Under the pieces are notes generated by a model. The model was not told the origin of the DNA. It saw only the letters and a list, made by a program, of their open reading frames with translations, and ran no database searches. Below, in pieces: positions 11,901 through 19,000 of a stretch of DNA of 64,000 nucleotides. Both the position numbers and the translations under genes were made by a program. Each line of letters starts with the position of its first letter. Within the stretch, counting starts at the first letter, position 1. This DNA comes from Flavobacterium nackdongense (GTDB lineage Bacteria > Bacteroidota > Bacteroidia > Flavobacteriales > Flavobacteriaceae): the NCBI RefSeq assembly GCF_004355225.1, contig NZ_CP037933.1, positions 2,356,001 to 2,420,000 of the forward strand, given 5' to 3'.

Positions 11901-14900
11901 CATTGACAGTTATTGCAGCCAATGTGGCTATGGTTGGTGGTTGATTGTCGACTACGGTCACTGTTTGTGTTGAAGTCGCAGTTAAGCCAGCTCCATCTGT
12001 GGCAGTCCAAGTTACTGTGTTTGTCCCTTTTGACAAAGTCGCTGGTGAACGAGTTACAGTTACCGTTGTGCAATTATCAGCAGCCGTTGGAGCTGTTAAT
12101 TGTGAACTAGCATAGGTACAAACGCCTGAATCAGCATTGACAGTTATTGCAGCCAATGTGGCTATGGTTGGTGGTTGATTGTCGACTACAGTTACTGTTT
12201 GTGTTGAAGTCGCAGTTAAGCCAGCTCCATCTGTGGCAGTCCAAGTTACTGTGTTTGTCCCTTTTGACAAAGTCGCTGGTGAACGAGTTATAGTTACCGT
12301 TGTACAATTGTCAGCAGCCGTTGGAGCTGTTAATTGCGAACTAGCATAGGTACAAATGCCTGAATCAGCATTGACAGTTGTTGCAGCCAATGTGGCTATG
12401 GTTGGAGCTTGATTGTCGACTACAGTCACTGTTTGTGTTGAAGTCGCAGTTAAGTTAGCTCCATCTGTGGCAGTCCAAGTTACTGTGTTTGTCCCTTTTG
12501 ACAAAGTCGCTGGTGAACGAGTTACGGTTACCGTTGTACAATTATCAGATGCAGTTGGTGGAGTTAATTGTGAACTAGCATAGGTACAAATGCCTGGGTC
12601 AGCGTTGACAGTTATTGCAGCCAATGTGGCTATCGTTGGAGCTTGATTGTCGACTACGGTCACTGTTTGTGTTGAAGTCGCAGTTAAGCCAGCTCCATCT
12701 GTGGCTGTCCAAGTTACTGTGTTTGTCCCTTTTGACAAAGTCGCTGGTGAACGAGTTACGGTTACCGTTGTACAATTATCAGATGCAGTTGGAGCTGTTA
12801 ATTGTGAACTAGCATAGGTACAAACGCCTGAATCAGCATTGACAGTTATTGCAGCCAATGTGGCTATGGTTGGTGGTTGATTGTCGACTACAGTTACTGT
12901 TTGTGTTGAAGTCGCAGTTAAGCCAGCTCCATCTGTGGCGGTCCAAGTTACTGTGTTTGTCCCTTTTGACAAAGTCGCTGGTGAACGAGTTACAGTTACC
13001 GTTGTGCAATTATCAGCAGCCGTTGGAGCTGTTAATTGTGAACTAGCATAGGTACAAACGCCTGAATCAGCATTGACAGTTATTGCAGCCAATGTGGCTA
13101 TGGTTGGTGGTTGATTGTCGACTACAGTTACTGTTTGTGTTGAAGTCGCAGTTAAGCCAGCTCCATCTGTGGCGGTCCAAGTTACTGTGTTTGTCCCTTT
13201 TGACAAAGTCGCTGGTGAACGAGTTACAGTTACCGTTGTACAATTATCAGATGCAGTTGGTGAAGTTAATTGCGAACTAGCATAGGTACAAACGCCTGAA
13301 TCAGCATTGACAGTTATTGCAGCCAATGTGGCTATGGTTGGTGGTTGATTGTCGACTACGGTCACTGTTTGTGTTGAAGTCGCAGTTAAGCCAGCTCCAT
13401 CTGTGGCAGTCCAAGTTACTGTGTTTGTCCCTTTTGACAAAGTCGCTGGTGAACGAGTTATAGTTACCGTTGTACAATTGTCAGCAGCCGTTGGAGCTGT
13501 TAATTGCGAACTAGCATAGGTACAAATGCCTGAATCAGCATTGACAGTTGTTGCAGCCAATGTGGCTATCGTTGGTGGTTGATTGTCGACTACAGTCACT
13601 GTTTGTGTTGAAGTCGCAGTTAAGCCAGCTCCATCTGTGGCGGTCCAAGTTACTGTGTTTGTCCCTTTTGACAAAGTCGCTGGTGAACGAGTTATAGTTA
13701 CCGTTGTACAATTGTCAGCAGCCGTTGGAGCTGTTAATTGCGAACTAGCATAGGTACAAATGCCTGAATCAGCATTGACAGTTATTGCAGCCAATGTGGC
13801 TATGGTTGGTGGTTGATTGTCGACTACAGTTACTGTTTGTGTTGAAGTCGCAGTTAAGCCAGCTCCATCTGTGGCTGTCCAAGTTACTGTGTTTGTCCCT
13901 TTTGACAAAGTCGCTGGTGAACGAGTTACAGTTACCGTTGTACAATTGTCAGATGCAGTTGGTGGAGTTAATTGCGAACTAGCATAGGTACAAACGCCTG
14001 AATCAGCATTGACAGTTATTGCAGCCAATGTGGCTATGGTTGGAGCTTGATTGTCGACTACGGTCACTGTTTGTGTTGAAGTCGCAGTTAAGCCAGCTCC
14101 ATCTGTGGCGGTCCAAGTTACTGTGTTTGTCCCTTTTGACAAAGTCGCTGGTGAACGAGTTACGGTTACCGTTGTACAATTATCAGATGCAGTTGGAGCT
14201 GGTAATTGTGAACTAGCATAGGTACAAATGCCTGAATCCGCATTGACAGTTATTGCAGCCAATGTGGCTATGGTTGGTGGTTGATTGTCGACTACAGACA
14301 CCGTGAAACTACAAGATGCAGAGTTACCGGCAGCATCTGAAGCTATATAAGTCACAGTAGTAATTCCTTTATTAAATACTTGAGTCCCTAAATAATTAAT
14401 TCCAGTAGCAGGCGAAATTCCTGTTGTCGCACCAGTTAATTCCCATGTCAGTTTGTTAATGAAACAATTGTCACCAATTGTGGGATTTTGTGTTACGATA
14501 CTTGCTGAACATAATCCTGAATCAATATTTTGAGTAATATTCGCTGGACAACTAATTGTTGGACTTGTTATTGTAAAATTTGCCTTAAAATTTGACCCGA
14601 AATTACTAATGAATTTTGTTGCTTCACAAGTTGAAGTACTCGAATTTGAACCTGTATATTCATAATAGATTTCAAGAATATAATTGTTTGGGCCCAGACC
14701 GCTAATGAAATCAATATTTAACGAATAGTCTTTCCATTTTTGGTCACCGGTATTGCAAGTACCGACGCCATCAGCAAAAACACCGGATGAACAATTAGAA
14801 CCAAAAGGAAGGATAATAAAATTAAAACTTCCTGAAGGTGAAGCACTAGTTGGATAAACTCTCCAATAAATTTTAGCACCGCACACATTTGCCGAAATGT

Positions 14901-15120
14901 TTTTCCAAGTTTTAATTTCCCCAGCCGTTATTTTAGCACAAGGGGAATTGGCACCAAAAGTCCCTAAGTTTGCGTCTTGGAAAGGGGTTATTCCAATATC
15001 ACCAGTAGTATTGTATATTGAACCATTAATCCGTATTCCAGAGGCAAATTGACCAAAGTCTTGAGCAAAACAAATACAATAGCTGAAAAATAATAGAATG
15101 AAGAAGTAAAAATTTTTCAT
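5902..15120 (-). CDS. Giant HYR-repeat T9SS surface protein (3072 aa, type A sorting signal)
   Basis: A clear signal peptide (MKNFYFFILLFFSYCICFAQ) is followed by an N-terminal domain of about 170 residues that I do not recognise and one divergent HYR domain (SCPANITQNID, TYIASDAAGNSASC). Residues about 276-1368 are 14 nearly identical 78-aa HYR-type repeats. Further divergent HYR units follow (TDNCGIASL, VTDTSGNVNSC), then a DUF11-like stretch (LEISKVAIDNTTGVDITNAI), Ig-like and FN3-like segments, and from about 2550 the module shared with the proteins at 1933 and 16038 (TYWSTPV, GNPYPSALDADAF, GNDFLDFYSI). The C-terminus (LYSLSGQKISSWD, LPTEIYVVKIKT, KKIIVK) is a type A T9SS signal, unlike the type C signals of the two paralogues. 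HYR domains are Ig-like folds linked to adhesion. It is most likely a long stalk-like surface adhesin; its ligand is unknown. Confidence 0.88.
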   Translation of the reverse strand: MKNFYFFILLFFSYCICFAQDFGQFASGIRINGSIYNTTGDIGITPFQDANLGTFGANSPCAKITAGEIKTWKNISANVCGAKIYWRVYPTSASPSGSFNFIILPFGSNCSSGVFADGVGTCNTGDQKWKDYSLNIDFISGLGPNNYILEIYYEYTGSNSSTSTCEATKFISNFGSNFKANFTITSPTISCPANITQNIDSGLCSASIVTQNPTIGDNCFINKLTWELTGATTGISPATGINYLGTQVFNKGITTVTYIASDAAGNSASCSFTVSVVDNQPPTIATLAAITVNADSGICTYASSQLPAPTASDNCTTVTVTRSPATLSKGTNTVTWTATDGAGLTATSTQTVTVVDNQAPTIATLAAITVNADSGVCTYASSQLTPPTASDNCTTVTVTRSPATLSKGTNTVTWTATDGAGLTATSTQTVTVVDNQPPTIATLAAITVNADSGICTYASSQLTAPTAADNCTTVTITRSPATLSKGTNTVTWTATDGAGLTATSTQTVTVVDNQPPTIATLAATTVNADSGICTYASSQLTAPTAADNCTTVTITRSPATLSKGTNTVTWTATDGAGLTATSTQTVTVVDNQPPTIATLAAITVNADSGVCTYASSQLTSPTASDNCTTVTVTRSPATLSKGTNTVTWTATDGAGLTATSTQTVTVVDNQPPTIATLAAITVNADSGVCTYASSQLTAPTAADNCTTVTVTRSPATLSKGTNTVTWTATDGAGLTATSTQTVTVVDNQPPTIATLAAITVNADSGVCTYASSQLTAPTASDNCTTVTVTRSPATLSKGTNTVTWTATDGAGLTATSTQTVTVVDNQAPTIATLAAITVNADPGICTYASSQLTPPTASDNCTTVTVTRSPATLSKGTNTVTWTATDGANLTATSTQTVTVVDNQAPTIATLAATTVNADSGICTYASSQLTAPTAADNCTTVTITRSPATLSKGTNTVTWTATDGAGLTATSTQTVTVVDNQPPTIATLAAITVNADSGVCTYASSQLTAPTAADNCTTVTVTRSPATLSKGTNTVTWTATDGAGLTATSTQTVTVVDNQPPTIATLAAITVNADSGVCTYASSQLTPPTASDNCTTVTVTRSPATLSKGTNTVTWTATDGAGLTATSTQTVTVVDNQPPTIATLAAITVNADSGVCTYASSQLTSPTASDNCTTVTVTRSPATLSKGTNTVTWTATDGAGLTATSTQTVTVVDNQPPTIATLAAITVNADSGVCTYASSQLTSPTASDNCTTVTVTRSPATLSKGTNTVTWTATDGAGLTATSTQTVTVVDNQPPTIATLTDITVNADPGVCTYASSQLTAPTAADNCTTVTVTRSPATLSKGTNTVTWTATDGASLIATSTQTVTVVDNQPPTAICKNISVSLNALGTASITAADINNNSTDNCGIASLVASKTTFNCANLGTNSVTLTVTDTSGNVNSCTSTVTVVDAIAPVALCKPFTLNLDVAGNATLLATDINNGSSDNCSFTRTISKANFDCSNIGANTVTLTITDAAGNSSSCNATVTVQSSLAITATSNSVVCAGNTLKLFGNITSGAFGTPTYSWVGPLGFSSTSQNPSIPNVSMGAAGTYTLTVINGNGCTASQTTTVLVNPVPNVSINPSFASGFVKKFTGSLVLYTYTVTNVGLVSDSFNLSYIADSDPMDVTMDVRFLTMGGAVITSTPMISAGGNYTFQLELSVQGNQPRVYNHTVLIATSNLCSNSSVSADAYTYEYNGNQPPADNGSQLEISKVAIDNTTGVDITNAIVGVPFKYKITVVNNSNGDDATNVVINDLVPASLSITDNGGGIQTGNSIRWNVGSLTKKRAGQNTVQKIITVVPSCSSLLSVSNTANVISSPPDNGQGIGAATVITNITDNIPPTANCKPITVYLNSAGVATITESMINNGSTDNCSIQSVTIDKSTFNCSNLGANNVILTVKDISGNSATCTSIVTVVDNLAPVFTSCPTNPASLCADNATSYTKVGTSWNALATDNCTFSLVYTLSGSTTGTGTSLNGVAFNVGTTTVTWKATDSAGNVSNCIFTVTINGLPIITTQPITELECEGNIVTFKALASGSGLTYVWQRKLPAEAVFSTIPAEGNVSYPSPGEIRLQNVGSVMSPSGTQYQVIITNSNGCSITSSVATLLVNEVTGISPSATNVTQCYGTNYSYTVSTSAPPPGSVVSYQWKSSVASGVWNPVVDGVHYSGATTATLNILNGTPAQSAAYKVQVIFTSSASTCTVTTALTRQITFLPEVTPPVAAITQPDCFTATGSILLSGLPAIGTWTLTRTGTSGATTTGTGFSTTISGLTAGTYNFTVSNGTCTSLPSANVVINVQPGTPLRPTIVSYTLPTFADNDGTITLGDLPSGNWVLNQIKNGVTTTISGSGSPYTLTGLSNGNYEFEVVALCTSPRSQLTPLTPIPYNPLVSPATDLNCTGFTANWPATFAATAYLLDVSTVSNFASFISGYQDRNVGNVLSFVVSGMPTGPLYYRIRAKNATLITLYSATITVTPLINTYSAGSWSLGTPPPTIGTQNLVFNTGFTATADLAGCSCTVNSGNVIVNSGITVTLNNEVKVLGGSLTFEDSSSLVQINNVANTGNITYKRNTTRITRMDYTYWSTPVMPHTLGSVSPNTSVDKYYSFNSNLNDWKQESAATAMVPGVGYIIRGPQNFTINNPAFYEAPFVGVPNNGPYAVSGIIADRSYLLGNPYPSALDADAFLDTNQNVLDGTLYFWTHNTPIAVGTPDPGTGVYAYSGNDYASYNRTGGVSTKAQAPSSLTPFTGINDNIPSGKIASGQGFFGGSKVTLPSGPMIVYDNSMRVGVGTITGNNSQFYKTKNPKAKIYVLEKHRIWLDLTNTQGAFKQTLVGYVTEATNDYEGRFDGESYDGNDFLDFYSILQDKNLTIQGRALPFDQNDEIPLGYRVAVGGTFSVAIGQVDGLLLNQPVFIEDKLNNTIHNLKGGKYTFTTDAGTFDDRFVLRYTDKTLGIDEVVVNDGIIALYSNNYKTLIIRNTLQDATVNSVTLYSLSGQKISSWDVKGREQTSIQIPIKNLPTEIYVVKIKTTQGDFSKKIIVK
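11011..14292 (-). repeat. 14 tandem 234-bp (78-aa) HYR repeats
   Basis: A GTCGAC site marks each unit boundary at exact 234-bp steps from 11011 to 14287, giving 15 boundaries and 14 complete units. Each unit encodes a protein repeat starting VVDNQPPTIATLAAITVNAD and ending GLTATSTQTVT. Two neighbouring units (from 11245 and from 11479) differ at only two bases in my reading. Variation is concentrated at a few codons (SGI/SGV, LTAPTAAD/LTSPTASD/LTPPTASD, VTIT/VTVT). Such uniformity points to recent expansion or ongoing gene conversion. Assemblies from short reads could misjudge the copy number. Confidence 0.95.
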
Positions 15121-15451
15121 AGCAACTTATTTTAATATTACTATTCTTTAAAACAAGATCCACTTATACATTTAAAAAATGTAGTTCGCCAAAATAAAAT
15201 TAGCTGTACTAGTTTGAAGGATTACACTTTTAATTTTTAACACATAGATTGCTATAAATCAGCATCTAATAGTTATTAAAGTTAAAATAATTTTACTCTA
15301 TTCTATAATATAATCGACAAAATACATCGTTTTCGGTTTTAGTACTGAATTTTGGTGATAATAAAAATATTTCTGTACAAAATTTAAAATAATACCTTTG
15401 TTCACCATGATTTATACCGCTGTTTTTCAGCACAAAACTTGAATCAATTAA
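15121..15451. other. Divergent intergenic region before recX
   Basis: This 331-base AT-rich spacer separates the start of the giant HYR gene (minus) from recX (plus). Apart from the recX -7 box at 15393-15400 I see no gene, tandem repeat or strong hairpin. It must hold the promoter of the giant gene, which I could not place. Confidence 0.5.
15393..15400 (+). promoter_or_regulatory. Candidate -7 box of recX
   Basis: TACCTTTG matches the flavobacterial -7 consensus and lies 51 bases before the recX ATG. No clear -33 TTG is seen. Confidence 0.4.
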
Positions 15452-15928
15452 ATGAAAGACGTTTTCACTATAAAAGAAGCCATACACAAAATAGAAAATT
15501 TCTGTGCCTATCAGGAACGTTGTCACGATGAAGTCGTTTCTAAATTGTGGACGATGAAAATGGATTCAGACGAAATCGACCAAATAATGGTGCATCTCAT
15601 TGCTGAAAACTTTATCAGTGAAGAGCGTTTTGCTTGCAGTTTTGCCAGAGGGAAACACCGAATCAAACATTGGGGGAAAATTAGGATTGTGAATGAATTG
15701 AAGTTCAGAAACATATCACAAACCCTCATCAATATTGCGCTAAAAGAAATCACTCCCGAAGAATATTTGGAAACCTTTCACACATTGGCCGAAAGGCATT
15801 GGGATTCCATTCGAGAAACTAATGGCTTGAAAAAGCGAAAAAAATTCTGTGATTATCTGCTTCGCCGTGGTTTTGAAAGTAATTTAGTTTATGATAAAGT
15901 CAAGGAATTAGAAAATAGTGCTCAGTAA
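15452..15928 (+). CDS. recX: Regulatory protein RecX
   Basis: RecX binds RecA filaments and limits recombination and the SOS response in the cytoplasm. The 158-residue product has the usual RecX size and its helical repeat pattern: an N-terminal HEV-type segment (AYQERCHDEVVSKL), the EENFISEERFACSFARGK-like core (here AENFISEERFACSFARGK), HWGKIRIVNELKFRNIS, and a C-terminal repeat ending FCDYLLRRGFESNLVYDKV. It is a single plus-strand gene between two minus-strand adhesin genes and is not next to recA. The start at 15452 is the first ATG after the candidate promoter and gives the expected N-terminus. Confidence 0.92.
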   Translation: MKDVFTIKEAIHKIENFCAYQERCHDEVVSKLWTMKMDSDEIDQIMVHLIAENFISEERFACSFARGKHRIKHWGKIRIVNELKFRNISQTLINIALKEITPEEYLETFHTLAERHWDSIRETNGLKKRKKFCDYLLRRGFESNLVYDKVKELENSAQ

Positions 15929-15992
15929 TCAGTTTTAGAGTATTTAGTGGCCGCATTGCAGATCAAAAATCACCAACTATTTTTGACTATTA

Positions 15993-16026
15993 AACCATAA
16001 AAAATGGTTCAACCGGTTTTTTATTG
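15993..16026. terminator. Convergent terminator region between recX and the 1975-aa gene
   Basis: AACCAT (15993-15998) pairs with ATGGTT (16004-16009) around an A-run, and an overlapping GGTTCAACC is followed by TTTTTT on the plus strand. The spot lies between two converging genes. The stems are short, so this is a moderate call. Confidence 0.4.
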
Positions 16027-16037
16027 GTTTACTTTAG

Positions 16038-19000
16038 CTAATAAATAATTTTATCCGAAACCGTACTGCCATTTTCTAAAGTTGTTTTCACAATCAAAGC
16101 CTGATGGCTGCTAATAAAATCCGCGAGTATTAATTCGTTACTGCTTAGTTTGTCTTTTTGATAGATTTGTCTTCCGGCTAAATCGAAGATTGTGACTTTT
16201 TCTATGGTTTCGGCAAAAGAATTGATTTTTATCTGTTTGTTCTTGATGGAAACCAACACCTGACTGGATTGGACTTCCGGATCTTTTAGTCCTAAAGTAT
16301 TATCTTTAAAACGGAGTACAAAACGGTCATTAAATGTTCCGGCAAGGGTGCTAAATATATAGTCTTGCGCTTTGAGATTAACGATGTTTTTTGTCAATTT
16401 GTCTTCAAGAAGCACCTCTTGATTTTTCAACAAACCATCTGCTTCATCAATTTTAATTGTAAAACTACCTGCAACGTCAATTCTATATCCTAGGCTAACT
16501 TCATCATTTTCGTCAAATGGCAAAGCACGACCTTGCACGGTTAAATTCTTCTCCTCATTGATACTATAGAAATCAAGAAAATCATTGCCATCAAAACTTT
16601 CGCCATCATACAGGTTGTCCCAAGAATTCGTTGCTCCCGTTATGTAGCCGACTAAAGTTTGCTTGAAAGCACCTTTTGAATTGGTCAGGTTCAACCAAAC
16701 ACGATTTTTTTCGATGCTGGTATTTGTTTTAGTTTTAAGATTTCTAGTTTTAAAAAAATCGGAATTGTTTGAAGGACTTGAGCCGTCTACTCGCATAGCA
16801 TTGGTAAAGTTTACTGGTCCTCCGGCACTTGTGCTAGTGGTAAAAAAACTTTGTCCAGCTGCAATATAGCCTGTAGGTTTATTAGAAATTTGTTCGACCC
16901 CCAAATCCAATACTTTATCAGGACTAGCATCGACCCATTCACCGGTATCGAAAACATCATCTCCGTCTGTATCCGTCCATTCGCCAAAGTCTTTAACAGA
17001 ATCGTTATTTGAATCCGTCCACTCCCCCAAGTCCAATCGACCATCTTTATCAATATCCGTCCACTCTCCTGTTTCGGCAAAATTGTTTTTATTATAATCA
17101 GTCCATTCCCCTGTTTCCAATGTACCTATTACATTGGCATCGATCCATTCCCCCTTATCTAATGTGCCATTGCCATTGTTGTCTGTAAATTCACCTGAAT
17201 CTACCACTCTATTTTTATTACTATCTACCCATTCAGGGGTTGTATTTCCTGCTTTAGTTGCTACGCCTCCTGCGAGAGTATAAGTTGCATAATCATTGCC
17301 TGAATAGGCATAAAGTCCCGTTCCTGGATTGGGTGTACCAATAGCAATTGGAGTATTATGTGTCCAGAAATAAAGGGTTCCATCGATAGCGCTTGCATTT
17401 GCCAAGATAAAAGCATCTGCATCTAGCGCCGATGGATAGGGATTTCCAATAAGATTCGAGGATGCTCCGCCTACAACTGCGATGCTTTGATTTCCATTAA
17501 CAGGTTCTCCAATGAATGAATTTACCAAAGGGCCAGATGGCACACCACGAATAATATATCCTTTTCCTATGGCCATATTCGTAGTTGCTGGATCGGCTGC
17601 TTGATCCCAATCATTTGCTGTTGGATTAAAAGAATAAAACTTATCCAACTTTGTTAAAGGGGATAAATCTAGTAATTTTTGATTTGCAACAGGCGATGAC
17701 CAGTAGGTATAATCAAATTGTCCACCGCTAAAATTTCGCTTGTAGGTGATGCTTCCATTATTCGTTCCTATATAATTAGTGGTTTGCACCAAACTGGCAT
17801 TATTCTCGAAAGTTAAAGTTCCAGGTGTATTTACGGTAAGTTTACCTCCTAATTTTAAATACCTTCCCGTCGGAAAAGTTACTGTTCCGGAATTTACCGT
17901 ACAAGCACAAGCGGTGACATCTGTGTTTTCTGAATAATTTCCAGTAAATTCAATGTTATGGTCCGCCGTTGGGGCACCAGATGGTGACCAAGAGGTCCCG
18001 TTCCAAGTCTTAGTTGGTAATGGGTTAATCGTAATCAATGTTGGTTGCGAATTTCCGCAAGCACTAGTGGTATAAACTTGATAAACTCCTGGCGCTAGAC
18101 CTGAAAAGACTCCGCTGGTATTTGTTATTAACGCAACATCGGGGACAGTTCCGTCTACAGTATAACTTGTAGCTCCAATAATGGGTGGTGGACTAACTGT
18201 AATTTTTCCGGGAAATTCACAAGTTTGTACTACTAAAGTAGCATGTTGTGGCCTTGTATTTGTTGCAACATTTAAAAAACCAGTGGTGTTTTCAAAATAA
18301 GTATCATCGGTGTAAGCTGGCATAGGTATAGGACTAGTTGAACCCCAACTTCCATCTTCTCTTCCTAAACAACCGAGAGTTAGCGAATCAATGGTGTAAA
18401 CTGTGCCTGTATTTAGGCTCGCAGATGCGGTACCATTTATTGTTAAATTTGCAGCTATGGTTGTAGTCGCTGAAACTGTTTTTATCCCATTATTACCTAA
18501 AACTAAATTAGTGTACGCATACGTTCCAACTGCTTGATTTCCAGTCGAATTGTAATATACCGTTCCCGTGCTTGGAATGAGTGATCCCCCAGTCATTGTA
18601 CCACTATTTATAAACTGCAATGAGCCAGAACCTGTAAACTCAACCACATTGCGTTGGGCAGAGCCATTCATAACCAAATTGCCCGAAGCGAATACTATCC
18701 CTGTCCCTATAGTCAATTTAGAAACAATACTATCGCTTCCTGTATCAGTAAAATTAAATGAGCCAACACTTAAGAAACCAACGCCTACGTTAATATCTCT
18801 ATTTGCGCCTGATCGAACTATTACTTGGTTATTAACTTTTATCGAATTGCCGCCAATTATGGATAGTGAGCTAGCGCTAGGGCCATCCAAAAATATCAGA
18901 TCTCGAATTCTTCTTGGATCTACGGTTGTAATGTTACCATTAATATTGTGACCAGGTTGTATATGAACAACTCGTAGATCTACAATTTGTCCAGGATATC

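Noticed and set aside
11223..14216. A ladder of about ten near-identical plus-strand 65-aa reading frames at 234-bp steps
   Set aside because: They are antisense shadows of the HYR repeat array. They have no start signals and follow the exact period of the coding repeat on the other strand.
11011..14292. Regular direct repeats as a possible CRISPR array
   Set aside because: The unit is 234 bp, continuous, in frame and encodes HYR domains; there are no short repeats with unique spacers.
15293..15526. A 77-codon minus-strand frame upstream of and into recX
   Set aside because: It overlaps the recX coding region and promoter and has no recognisable domain.
16811..17080. An 89-codon minus-strand frame overlapping the acidic repeat array
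   Set aside because: It is the shifted frame of the 14-aa repeats and has no independent signal.
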